A program made the translations under genes and the position numbers. 64,000 nt of DNA, from contig CAJOND010000023.1 in NCBI GenBank assembly GCA_905236675.1, forward strand, positions 1 to 64,000, written 5' to 3'. The notes beneath the pieces are model-generated. The model was not told the origin of the DNA, ran no database searches, and saw only the letters and a program-made list of their open reading frames with translations. Shown one piece after another: positions 42,671 through 51,168 of the stretch. Position 1 is the first letter of the stretch; the number at the start of each line of letters is the position of its first letter. This DNA comes from Candidatus Rifleibacteriota bacterium (GTDB taxonomy: Bacteria; Muiribacteriota; Ozemobacteria; Ozemobacterales; Ozemobacteraceae).

Positions 42671-45079
42671 TTATTTACCCTTTCTATCTTGGCATTTGTT
42701 GCAGCCTTCGCAACCGCAACCACAGCCAACGGCACTAGCTTTACCTCTTAGACCGTTTATTAGTCTAGAAAGAAGAATCCAGGCCGCCATAAGTGCTATT
42801 ATAACCACAACTGCTTCCTGTTTACCGCTGCTACCTCTTGCAGCGATAGCTTCACCTAACTTTAAGGTTATAAAACTTGTTGCATATGCCAGACCGAAAT
42901 AAGAAAGTAGTGAGAAAATAGTAAACTTGGTTGAACCGCTTTCTTTCCAAAGTATACCAACAGTGGCAATACAAGGAACGTAAAGCAAAGTAAAAAGCAT
43001 ATATACGAAAGCAATAAGTGGAGAAATACCATTCTTAGTCATTGCAACAGCAAGCTTTTTACGGTTTTCAACGTTCTTTTCTTCGTCACCTTCTTCATCA
43101 CTGTCTCCTTCAGTTTGATAAAGAACTGCAAGAGTGGAAACCAAAGTTTCTTTTGCGAAAAAGCCAGGAATCAATGTTACTGTTTCTTTCCAAGTAAAAC
43201 CTAATGGAGCAAAAACAGGGTGCATAAATTTACCTATGCGACCAAGATAACTTCTTTCTGTCTTTTCTTCATTCTTTCTAAATTCTATATCTGAAGTCGC
43301 TTCTTCGATTTTAGAATCTATTTCAGCAATTTTCTTTTCTTTTTCTTCTTCATTAGTTACAGTCTTTTCTATTACTGCTTTTTGAGCTAAGAATGGAGCT
43401 TCTATAACTGCTTTTTGTTCAAGATAATTGAAACTCAAATCTTCATCTTTTATTCTTGGGAAAGACTGCAAAGCCCAAACCAATATTGAACCAGCAAGAA
43501 CAACTGTTCCAGCCTTTTCAATAAAGTGCATGGCCTTTTCTTTTAACATATTCCATACACTTTTAGCAGTTGGAATACGATAAGGAGGCATTTCCAGCAA
43601 GAATGGGCTATCTTCCACCCTGTTAGATAAGATACTAATAAAGTGACCCAGGAACATCAAAACCACAAGGTCTATTACATAAAGAATAAACATCCACTTG
43701 GTTGGATTTTCAGGGAAGAATGTTCCGCAAAGAAGTACAAATACTGGCAATCTTGCACTACAGCTTACCAAGGGAACGAGAAACATAGTAAGCATTCGTT
43801 GGAACTTACTATCAATAATTCTTGTGGCCATAATCGCAGGAACATTACAGCCAATACCCATAACCATAGGAATAAATGCTCTGCCCTGAAGCCCCATACT
43901 TTTCATGGTTCTATCAACAATGAAAGCAGCTCTAGACATATAACCTGAATCTTCTAAAAGAACTATCCAGAAAAACAAAATTAATATATTTGGTAAGAAA
44001 ACTATAACTTGACCAACACTCTTTATAACACCTTCCACTACCATATCTTTAAGTATTCCATCACTCATATAACCGCCAACCCATTTGGCTAACCAATCAA
44101 CAAAGGCTTCAAGCCAATCCATAGGGTATTGTCCGATTGTGAATGTTGTCCAGAAAACAAAATACATCAAAACGGCAAATATAGGAATTCCTAAATATTT
44201 ATGGACGAGAAATTTATCAATTTTCTGCTGACCTTCTGGAATACTCTTTTCTGGAACAGTAGCACAAAGCTTTACCATTTTTTCTATTCTATGGTAACGG
44301 TCTTCTGCTAAATCGCAAGCTAAAGTTGTGGGCTTTACTGTTTTGCCCTTTTCTTTAGATAGTTCCTGACAAAGATTGTTTCTTATTTCTTCCTGTTTGG
44401 GATTGTCTTTTGAAGCTTTGCAAAGTGAATTAATAGCATTATAACGTTGAGTAGCTGTTGCAGATTCCCATCTTAAATTATCTAATTTGATGACTTCTTT
44501 TGCTGCATTCAGCCATTTTTCTGGTAGGGAAAGAGCAGATGAAGGTTTAGCGGTAATTTCAGAGAGTTCACGCTTTCCTAAATATTCAACTAAAGCCGGA
44601 ACACCCTTACCTGTTCTGCCTACAGTTGGATAAATTTCACAGCCTGTCAGCCTGGTGAACTTTTGAAGATCTATATGACCTCCCTGTTCGGTAAAAGAGT
44701 CGTAGCAGTTAAAGCTTATTACTGGATTAATGCCTATTTCGATAAGCTGTGTTGTCAAAAACATATTTCTAACCATATTAGTTGAGTCAACAACATTTAA
44801 TACAGTTCCATGAGCTGCTTCATCAATAGCTGTCAAAACAACCCCTTCTTCAGGGGTTGCAGGTGAAAGAGAATAGGTTCCTGGAAGATCGGTAATAAAA
44901 ATATCACCATTTTTAGTATGAGTAACCCCTTCTAATCTTTCTACAGTAACACCTGGCCAGTTACCAACATGGTGACGTTCACCAGTTATTGCATTAAACA
45001 AACTTGTCTTACCGCTATTCGGATTACCTATGAGAAAAATACTTTGAGGAGTTATTGGTTTCTTCTGTTCTTGTGGCAT
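42671..45079 (-). CDS. feoB: Ferrous iron transporter FeoB
   Basis: FeoB imports Fe2+ across the cytoplasmic membrane using a GTPase domain. I start at ATG 45079 (4 nt after the feoA stop); a TTG at 45094 lacks a ribosome site. The ~802-residue protein has G1 GNPNSGKTS, the HHVGNWPGVTVERLEG switch, G3 DLPGTYS and G4-like NCYD (N-x-x-D). Gate-like transmembrane segments carry GIGCNVPAIMATR and SCSARLPVFVL, and there is a long charged loop with Glu/Lys (about 555-610). The C-terminus is Cys-rich (GCGCGCEGCNKC), resembling FeoC-like or metal-binding tails. It is translated downstream of feoA. Confidence 0.95.
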   Translation of the reverse strand: MPQEQKKPITPQSIFLIGNPNSGKTSLFNAITGERHHVGNWPGVTVERLEGVTHTKNGDIFITDLPGTYSLSPATPEEGVVLTAIDEAAHGTVLNVVDSTNMVRNMFLTTQLIEIGINPVISFNCYDSFTEQGGHIDLQKFTRLTGCEIYPTVGRTGKGVPALVEYLGKRELSEITAKPSSALSLPEKWLNAAKEVIKLDNLRWESATATQRYNAINSLCKASKDNPKQEEIRNNLCQELSKEKGKTVKPTTLACDLAEDRYHRIEKMVKLCATVPEKSIPEGQQKIDKFLVHKYLGIPIFAVLMYFVFWTTFTIGQYPMDWLEAFVDWLAKWVGGYMSDGILKDMVVEGVIKSVGQVIVFLPNILILFFWIVLLEDSGYMSRAAFIVDRTMKSMGLQGRAFIPMVMGIGCNVPAIMATRIIDSKFQRMLTMFLVPLVSCSARLPVFVLLCGTFFPENPTKWMFILYVIDLVVLMFLGHFISILSNRVEDSPFLLEMPPYRIPTAKSVWNMLKEKAMHFIEKAGTVVLAGSILVWALQSFPRIKDEDLSFNYLEQKAVIEAPFLAQKAVIEKTVTNEEEKEKKIAEIDSKIEEATSDIEFRKNEEKTERSYLGRIGKFMHPVFAPLGFTWKETVTLIPGFFAKETLVSTLAVLYQTEGDSDEEGDEEKNVENRKKLAVAMTKNGISPLIAFVYMLFTLLYVPCIATVGILWKESGSTKFTIFSLLSYFGLAYATSFITLKLGEAIAARGSSGKQEAVVVIIALMAAWILLSRLINGLRGKASAVGCGCGCEGCNKCQDRKGK

Positions 45080-45083
45080 TTTA

Positions 45084-45314
45084 TCAGATTTCAACCTCTA
45101 CTATTTCTGATTCACTACGTCTTAAACCTAGTTGATAACCACGAATTTCAAAGGTCGTTGGGTCGCCCATAGGTGCTCTTTTTATAGCCTTTATAGGTGT
45201 ACCAGGAACAAAGCCTAAATCAAGGAGTCTTTGTGAGGTAGCTGATGTAGTATCTATAGATGTGATTACGCCTGTTTTCCCTTCTGGGAGTTCTGCTAAA
45301 CTTATACTTTGCAT
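45084..45314 (-). CDS. feoA: Ferrous iron transport protein FeoA
   Basis: The 76-residue SH3-like protein has the FeoA pattern: SLAELPEGKTGVI, RLLDLGFVPGTPIKAI, GDPTTFEIRGYQLGLRRSE. It supports FeoB function at the cytoplasmic side. AAGGA lies ~8 nt before the ATG. It is first in the feoAB operon, controlled by the operator-like palindromes at 45362-45397. Confidence 0.93.
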   Translation of the reverse strand: MQSISLAELPEGKTGVITSIDTTSATSQRLLDLGFVPGTPIKAIKRAPMGDPTTFEIRGYQLGLRRSESEIVEVEI

Positions 45315-45361
45315 AGTTTTTATCCTTGATATTCATAAAGAATTAGACTTATCTATGAAAT

Positions 45362-45414
45362 TTAGATTACTCTAACTTTAAAATTAGAGTAATCTAATTT
45401 TAAATATAAGTCAA
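45362..45414 (-). promoter_or_regulatory. feoAB promoter with two DtxR-like palindromes
   Basis: On the minus strand: TTGACT (45414-45409), 17-bp spacer, TACTCT as -10 (45391-45386). Two 14-bp elements, TTAGAGTAATCTAA (45384-45397) and TTAGATTACTCTAA (45362-45375), are each TTAGA-N4-TCTAA palindromes. They are also complementary to each other. One covers the -10 and the other lies just past the start site, the layout of an iron-responsive repressor such as DtxR/IdeR/MntR. The regulator is inferred. Confidence 0.65.
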
Positions 45415-45429
45415 TATTTTTTTATTAAA

Positions 45430-45462
45430 GGAAATTTTCCCTATAGCCCAAGAAAATTTTCC
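45430..45462 (+). promoter_or_regulatory. Paired palindromic sites upstream of the Tad-like cluster
   Basis: GGAAATTTTCC (45430-45440) and GAAAATTTTCC (45452-45462) have centres 22 bp apart, about two helical turns, and both are followed by a C/TATA stretch. They lie 24 bp upstream of a possible -35 (TTGATA 45486-45491; TACACT 45510-45515). A regulator binding two dimers on one face of the helix would fit. Confidence 0.5.
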
Positions 45463-45573
45463 TATATTTTTTTAATATAGAAAAGTTGATACTTTTATAG
45501 GTTTTGATGTACACTATTAAATTATATTATTAGTTTTAAAATAAGAAGCAGTAAACTCTAAGGAGCATATTAA

Positions 45574-46011
45574 ATGAAGAAACGCAGAGGGCAAGCCTTG
45601 GTAGAAATGGCACTTGTTTTCCCTTTTTTCTTACTAATAGTTATAGGTGGTATAATTGATTTTGGTTTTGCCTTCTATAACCATCTTACTCTGCAACAAA
45701 TAGCCAATAATACTGCCAAATATGCTGCCTATAACAGATCAAACACGATAAGAACTTCAGAATATGCCAATTCCCAAAAGCCTAAATGGTGGGATGGGAA
45801 TTTTTCTGTATATCCTGCAGAACCACAAAATATGAAAACTGGCGGGAAAATATATAAAGTTACAATTTCTTATGATTGTCCTGCTTATACACCCTTTTAT
45901 AAAACAATGTATAAAGTCACCAATGGAACCCAATATATAAAACTCTATGCTCAAGCAGCTTACAAAGCACCTGAGCATCTTGAATCACACTTAGCCGGAG
46001 CAAAGAAATGA
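45574..46011 (+). CDS. TadE-like pilus-assembly minor pilin (first)
   Basis: The 145-residue protein has a RGQALVEMALVFPFFLLIV start, the signature of TadE-family pseudopilins (Gly-Gln/Ala, Glu, Pro), with a Flp-type cleavage/hydrophobic region. It then has DFGFAFYNHLTLQQIAN and a soluble head with one Cys. TadE-like proteins act in tight-adherence (Flp) pilus assembly. AAGGAG is ~9 nt before the ATG. It overlaps the next gene (ATGA). No TadA ATPase, TadB/C or RcpA secretin genes are near. Confidence 0.85.
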   Translation: MKKRRGQALVEMALVFPFFLLIVIGGIIDFGFAFYNHLTLQQIANNTAKYAAYNRSNTIRTSEYANSQKPKWWDGNFSVYPAEPQNMKTGGKIYKVTISYDCPAYTPFYKTMYKVTNGTQYIKLYAQAAYKAPEHLESHLAGAKK

Positions 46012-47075
46012 AAAGCTTTAACTCAAAAAACAATAGAGCTGGAGCTGTTCTAGTAATGACTGCTCTGTTGTCAACAGCAATTCTGGCAATGACTGCTTTA
46101 GTTGTAGATATAGGATACCTTTACTTTAAAAAAAATGAACTTCAAACAGCAGTAAATGCCGCTTGGTTGGCAGGGAATGACCGTTTAATGAAAATAAAAA
46201 CGGAAAATCCTGTGTTAAGTGAAAAGAACAAAGAATCCATAAAAGAACATATTGTTGAAGTAATGAAATTCAATGGTTTCGAAGCAAATGGTCAAAACAG
46301 AATCAATTGTATAATTAAAGACGATAAAGATTTACAGATTTCCGCAAATTGCCATGTAGGACTTTTCTTTGCAAAGATTATCGAAGTTGATTCCACTACA
46401 GTTGCGGCCAGTCGTAATACAGATTCAACCTTAGCAGGAACAGCAGATATATTACCCATAGTAGTGCCTCATGGCATTACAAAATGGAATAATGACAACA
46501 CGCTTTCATTTCAGTTTTTCTCTAAAAACGGTGGATTTGTAGAAGGAAATGAATATATTATAAAACCAGGACAGATTTCTGATTCTTCTTTGCTTTGCCA
46601 AGGAATAACCAACTTTACTGCAACAGGAACACTTATAAATAGCGAGTATCAGAGAAATATGACTTATGGTTATACGAAATCGTTAGACATAAACGATAAA
46701 GTAAACCTTGGAAGCATTGGTTTTGCAAAAGAAACCGAGGAAGCTATAAAACAAAGGATTGCTAGCGGAACTCAATACACTAAAGTCATAGTTCCTATTG
46801 GTGAAATTTCAGATGAAATGGCTTCAGTTTGCGGCTATAGTGCTGATGTTTTTCCTATTTATAACTTAAAGAATTCAGATTCTAACAGTAATACAATAGT
46901 TAATGCTGCTAAGATAACAGGATTTGCAGAATTTGAACTTTTAAAAGAATCAGAATATCAAAGAATAGGTTCTGACTATAAAAACGGAGACGAAGGAACT
47001 TTAGGGAAAATTGCTTCTGGCCAAATCAGAGGAAGATTCCTCGGTTACTTAGTTAATCCGAATCATATAAAATAG
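46008..47075 (+). CDS. TadG-like protein without the large insert
   Basis: The 355-residue protein starts with RAGAVLVMTALLSTAILAMTALVVDIGYLY and QTAVNAAWLAGNDRLM, the TadG-like N-terminal helix. It has no von Willebrand A domain as canonical TadG does. It then shows ADILPIVVPHG and a C-terminus AKITGFAEFELLKESEYQR...GQIRGRFLGYLVNP. Both ends align with the 958-residue protein at 48219, which carries an extra ~540-residue block in the middle. It is in an operon after the first TadE gene. Confidence 0.8.
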   Translation: MKSFNSKNNRAGAVLVMTALLSTAILAMTALVVDIGYLYFKKNELQTAVNAAWLAGNDRLMKIKTENPVLSEKNKESIKEHIVEVMKFNGFEANGQNRINCIIKDDKDLQISANCHVGLFFAKIIEVDSTTVAASRNTDSTLAGTADILPIVVPHGITKWNNDNTLSFQFFSKNGGFVEGNEYIIKPGQISDSSLLCQGITNFTATGTLINSEYQRNMTYGYTKSLDINDKVNLGSIGFAKETEEAIKQRIASGTQYTKVIVPIGEISDEMASVCGYSADVFPIYNLKNSDSNSNTIVNAAKITGFAEFELLKESEYQRIGSDYKNGDEGTLGKIASGQIRGRFLGYLVNPNHIK

Positions 47076-47125
47076 GTACAATTCTTGCTTGAGAAAAAAA
47101 TGGGTTATTATTTTAGGAGAAGTTA

Positions 47126-47572
47126 ATGCATAGATTAAATAGAAAAAAAGGTCAGTCTATTGTTGAAATGTCATTGCTGTTTCCTCTTTTCTTGCTAGTA
47201 ATAGTTGGCGGAATAGTTGATTTCGGCTTTGCATTTTATAATGTCCTTGCGTTACAACAACTTGCAAATGATGCCGCACTTACTGGCGCAGAAAAAAACA
47301 TGACCGATGATCAAATTAGAACCTTTATAGCCAATTATAATTCTCCTCCTGTTAGCTGGAATAAACCAGGTATTTACAATGCAACAATATCCACTATTCA
47401 AATGCAAGATGGTAGTCGTATGAAACGCGTTGAACTCTCTTACGAATCAAAGACTTACACGCCTTTTTATCAGACTGCTTTAAATACTGTTAATGGGAAA
47501 GACTCTATTTCTTTGCGGACATTTGCTGTCTACAAAGTTCCTAATACGGTCAGAAACAGAGAACATTTTTAA
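47126..47572 (+). CDS. TadE-like pilus-assembly minor pilin (second)
   Basis: The 148-residue protein is clearly paralogous to the first TadE (KGQSIVEMSLLFPLFLLVI, then DFGFAFYNVLALQQLAND and YTPFYQTALNTVNG versus YTPFYKTMYKVTNG). AGGAGA precedes the ATG. It begins the second half of the cluster (E, E, G). Confidence 0.84.
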   Translation: MHRLNRKKGQSIVEMSLLFPLFLLVIVGGIVDFGFAFYNVLALQQLANDAALTGAEKNMTDDQIRTFIANYNSPPVSWNKPGIYNATISTIQMQDGSRMKRVELSYESKTYTPFYQTALNTVNGKDSISLRTFAVYKVPNTVRNREHF

Positions 47573-47615
47573 TTGATTATCAATAAACCAAAATCATAGA
47601 ATAAAAGGAAATAAA

Positions 47616-48065
47616 ATGAGAAAAAACAGAAAAGGTCAAGCCGTCGTAGAATTATCATTAGTGTTACCAATTTTCTTACTCGTTGTTATAGGTATTTTTG
47701 ATTTTGGTAGAGCACTGCATTGCTGGTCTTCTCTAAACCATCAGTGTGTACAAGCTGCCCGTGCAGCAAGTAAGCGAAGCAACCAGTTAATTGCGCGAAA
47801 TTTATTTCTTTCAACAACCCATACTTCCCTAGATGAAGTTCAAAAAATATTTTGGAAGTCTAGATCTCCAATAATGAATCAAAACGATTACGACACAATA
47901 AACTGGAGCAACACCGGAATCGGAGCAAATACTGATACTGTTACCGTTTCAGCCAGTTTTAATCTTACGTTGATGACTCCATTTATTGCAAAAATGATTT
48001 CTAAAGAAGGCGACAAAGATGGCTGTATCAAAATTTCAGCCAGCGCTACAGAAAAAAAGGAATAA
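47616..48065 (+). CDS. TadE-like pilus-assembly minor pilin (third)
   Basis: The 149-residue protein has KGQAVVELSLVLPIFLLVV and DFGRALHCWSSLNHQCVQAARAASK; it is more like standard TadE than the first two and carries three Cys. AAAAGGAA precedes the ATG. A hairpin downstream (48113-48147) may lower expression of the next gene. Confidence 0.84.
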   Translation: MRKNRKGQAVVELSLVLPIFLLVVIGIFDFGRALHCWSSLNHQCVQAARAASKRSNQLIARNLFLSTTHTSLDEVQKIFWKSRSPIMNQNDYDTINWSNTGIGANTDTVTVSASFNLTLMTPFIAKMISKEGDKDGCIKISASATEKKE

Positions 48066-48068
48066 TAT

Positions 48069-48085
48069 GCAAAGCTAAGCTTTGC
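48069..48085. repeat. Short palindrome GCAAAGCT-A-AGCTTTGC
   Basis: An 8-bp arm palindrome just after the third tadE stop codon. It shares an AAGCTT core with the elements at 3163-3177 and 59697-59713. Confidence 0.45.
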
Positions 48086-48112
48086 AAATATAGAGTTTAG
48101 AGGAAAGTATAG

Positions 48113-48147
48113 GAAAAAGAGAATTGTTTTGTTTTATTCTCTTTTTC
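48113..48147 (+). terminator. Intra-operon hairpin before the large TadG-like gene
   Basis: GAAAAAGAGAAT (48113-48124) pairs with ATTCTCTTTTTC (48136-48147) around an 11-nt loop; the tract afterwards is only weakly T-rich. It could be a partial terminator or attenuator between tadE and tadG. Confidence 0.5.
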
Positions 48148-48218
48148 AAAAGTATATTGTCTCTTTGCAAATCCACGCCCTCTAATCTCTTATCTTTTAA
48201 TTTTGGGAGGCCTTCCAA

Positions 48219-51095
48219 ATGACAATTTTCAATAAATTTCGCCGGGGGAATATAACTCTTCTGACAGCGGCTATTTCTGTGTTGTTGGTTGGAATAGTTG
48301 CTTTGGTAACTGACGTTGGATATGTCTATTTAGATCATGCAAAACTTCAGACTGCCACAAATGCTGCTTGGAAAGCTGGCTACGATAAACTTGCTGAAAT
48401 TAGAAAAATAAAGACAAGGTTAACCGCCGATGATGAATTAACAATCAAGAATCACATGAAAGAAGTTATGGCTGCAAATGGTTTTGGTGATTTATCAGAC
48501 GAACAGCTTAAAATTATTTTAACTTCAAATCAGACAAATCTTAAAATAGACTCTAGAGATGAAGTAGACTTATTCTTCATGAAGATTTTTGATATAAAGA
48601 AAGCCGATGTAGCAGCAGCAAGAGAAGGTGGAGTTGATGCTTCCGCCATTATGCCTATTGCTATTCCACACGGTGAAGTTCATGACCTTTCCTGGAAAAC
48701 CTACGATTTTATTAAGTTTGAAGGTGATGAAGGTTTTGCCACAGGAACAGAATATATAATTAAACTAGGTGAAGCAGAAGGTAACGACCCTTTAGGCGAT
48801 GAAGAATATATGATTTATATTCCAACAGGTTTAGATGGAACACAATCAAGCGATAGTAAAATGATGCTCGCTTATGGGGCTATTTATTGGGCATTACAAA
48901 TCGACGAAAGGGATAAAGAATCTTTAACCCCAGCTTATTGGCTATTAAGCAATAATGGCGGAGGTTTTTTGATGCGTGCCAGCAAAACATTAGAGCAAAA
49001 ACTAAATTTTGGTGACTACTCTGGAGTTTATTATGAACAGGCAGGACCAGATAGAATCAAACTGTTATTAAGTTATGTTGGAGCTAATATTACTGTAGAC
49101 CAAATCAATGACTATTTAACAGGGCTGACCAGAGGAGAATATACAAATAATTTGATTATTCCATTAACCTGGAGACCACAAATAGCTATTTACTCGTCTC
49201 AAGATGCAACAGACCCTGTTGAAGATATTCTTATAGCCGCAAAAATACCTTATGGTAACTATGCATTGCCTAAAACTGATTCCAACCCTGGTGGTTGGGA
49301 TAGAAACTCTAATTATAACGCTAATTACAACACTAAAATTTTCGACTTAGAAATACTAAACGGCGAATTAAATAAGTTTGACTGGATTCACTTGCACCAT
49401 GAAGATTTTACAGGACAAACGGTTAACGATGCTGCAAAATACTGTAACGGTGCTTTCCCAACCGCATGTCAAAAAATCAAACCAGGCTGCATAAAGAACA
49501 TTGCCATAGGAACTCAAAAAAGCAGTACAAATTACAACACTGCTATAAATACATTAAAAAATCTTGCCTGTGCAAACTGTAGGGAACATATGACCTATGA
49601 AGTGACAACTAAGCAAGTAAAACAGGGCTGGTATAATGTAACCTATTATTACGCAAAATTAACAGGTTGGAATATAAACGATTCGGAACTCAACGCAAAC
49701 TGTTTAACTGCTATAACAGAAAGATGTGGAACCTGCGGCGTGTTTGACATAAACAATTTAGGCAATCAAACAAACTTTTCTGGTTGCAAATTCTATAATT
49801 ATCTGCATGAACAGTATGGCTATACAGACGATACGCCTTTTCCATACGTATTCCAACAGTCAGATTTGAATCTTTCTGCTTATGACCTTTGTACAAAATG
49901 GTTTTCAGAGGCTACATCTTACCAGAAAATGAAATGGGATGTGGCAGAAACAATCAAACAGCATATTCTTAAAGGTGGTTTCATGTATACTCAGTGTTTC
50001 GCTGCAGAAACAATTGACTTGTCGTTGCAACAAGGGGCATTTTATAAAACTCATAACCTTCAGCAGTCTTATGATAATTGTATGATTTTTGAAAACTTCA
50101 CTTATAAGCAGTTACCCAAAAAAGGAAATGCTTATAGTTCAACAGGTTATTCTAGCATATTTACGAACAGTTACGGAACCGGAACCGTTCAGGGCAGTTA
50201 TAAATTTAATCCTCTTTGCCAGGTCGTAGATAAACCTAATACTGGTGCTGGTGCAACCTGTTCTTTTACTAGCAATACAGTAAAAAGCAATATAGACAAA
50301 ATGTCTGCTCTAAATTCTAGTGCCTGGCAATATGTTGGAGGTCAATTAACAAACGAAGCAGGAGAAAGAAAAGGGCAGTTTGCTTTGATGGGCGGTCACT
50401 ATGCTCAAAATATTGATGCAAAACGTTTTGTTTTGAATAACATTCTATTCGGTTCTACTTCTGATAAAGAAACTAGCATAGGTACACATCTTACCGGCAG
50501 AACCAAATATCAATATGGTTGTATCGACCCTGACAATGATGGAAATAGGAATAATTCTGATTATTCAAATCGTTTATTATATGGTTATGATCAGCCAATA
50601 AATTTTGCAGACATAATTTCTTCTGATAACGGCAAATATTCAAGTGAAACAACTAATGGTCTTGATATTATTACTGGGAAAGTAGAATTAGCCAGTTATA
50701 CTCCGAATCAGATTGTTATAGTTCCTATTGTTGGCGTTCCTGATTCTGTTCAGAATTATCAGTCTACTGTTACCAGAGTAGGTGATCAGGAAATTGAAAA
50801 TGGTGATTATACTATATATGACCTCAAAGTTGGGGCACAGAATGCTGGAGCAGAAGGCTATGATAATCTTAATTCAAATTTCACCCCAAGTGATGTTGGT
50901 ATGACAGATTTGAAGAATTCTGTTCAGATTATAGGTTTTGCTAAATTCAGGATTATGGCAGAAAGCGAGTATACTCGTTCTGATGTACTTGGTGACCCAT
51001 TAGTTGGTCAGATTCGTGGGGAATTCTTAGGCTACATCGTTGACCCACGTGAAGTTGCAACCTTACTAGCTGCTTATAACAACGGTGAAATGTAA
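48219..51095 (+). CDS. TadG-like protein with an inserted asparagine-synthetase-B-like (GATase-fold) domain
   Basis: The 958-residue protein begins like the 46008 TadG (RRGNITLLTAAISVLLVGIV; VTDVGYVYLDHAKLQTATNAAW) and ends like it (IGFAKFRIMAESEYTR, GQIRGEFLGYIVDP). Between ~203 and ~746 lies an extra domain: LAYGAIYWALQ, WLLSNNGGGFLM, LEILNGELNKFDWIHLHHED, FTGQT, DVAETIKQHILKGGFMY-TQCFAAETIDL and FALMGGHYAQN with VLNNILFG. These segments match, from memory, Bacteroidetes proteins annotated 'asparagine synthetase B', probably class-I glutamine-amidotransferase-like folds. Residues ~400-565 form a Cys-rich sub-insert. GGGAGG precedes the ATG. Surface location is inferred. Confidence 0.75.
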   Translation: MTIFNKFRRGNITLLTAAISVLLVGIVALVTDVGYVYLDHAKLQTATNAAWKAGYDKLAEIRKIKTRLTADDELTIKNHMKEVMAANGFGDLSDEQLKIILTSNQTNLKIDSRDEVDLFFMKIFDIKKADVAAAREGGVDASAIMPIAIPHGEVHDLSWKTYDFIKFEGDEGFATGTEYIIKLGEAEGNDPLGDEEYMIYIPTGLDGTQSSDSKMMLAYGAIYWALQIDERDKESLTPAYWLLSNNGGGFLMRASKTLEQKLNFGDYSGVYYEQAGPDRIKLLLSYVGANITVDQINDYLTGLTRGEYTNNLIIPLTWRPQIAIYSSQDATDPVEDILIAAKIPYGNYALPKTDSNPGGWDRNSNYNANYNTKIFDLEILNGELNKFDWIHLHHEDFTGQTVNDAAKYCNGAFPTACQKIKPGCIKNIAIGTQKSSTNYNTAINTLKNLACANCREHMTYEVTTKQVKQGWYNVTYYYAKLTGWNINDSELNANCLTAITERCGTCGVFDINNLGNQTNFSGCKFYNYLHEQYGYTDDTPFPYVFQQSDLNLSAYDLCTKWFSEATSYQKMKWDVAETIKQHILKGGFMYTQCFAAETIDLSLQQGAFYKTHNLQQSYDNCMIFENFTYKQLPKKGNAYSSTGYSSIFTNSYGTGTVQGSYKFNPLCQVVDKPNTGAGATCSFTSNTVKSNIDKMSALNSSAWQYVGGQLTNEAGERKGQFALMGGHYAQNIDAKRFVLNNILFGSTSDKETSIGTHLTGRTKYQYGCIDPDNDGNRNNSDYSNRLLYGYDQPINFADIISSDNGKYSSETTNGLDIITGKVELASYTPNQIVIVPIVGVPDSVQNYQSTVTRVGDQEIENGDYTIYDLKVGAQNAGAEGYDNLNSNFTPSDVGMTDLKNSVQIIGFAKFRIMAESEYTRSDVLGDPLVGQIRGEFLGYIVDPREVATLLAAYNNGEM

Positions 51096-51110
51096 AACTA
51101 TTTATATATA

Positions 51111-51146
51111 AAAAAGGCTTGTCTTTAAAAAGACAAGCCTTTTTTA
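51111..51146. terminator. Terminator after the Tad-like cluster
   Basis: AAAAAGGCTTGTCTTT pairs with AAAGACAAGCCTTTTT; bidirectional, between converging genes. Confidence 0.9.
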
Positions 51147-51168
51147 TTTTTCATTCCGAATATAATTC

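Noticed and set aside
46008-51095. Canonical TadG with von Willebrand A domain
   Set aside because: No MIDAS motif (DxSxS) is visible in either TadG-like protein.
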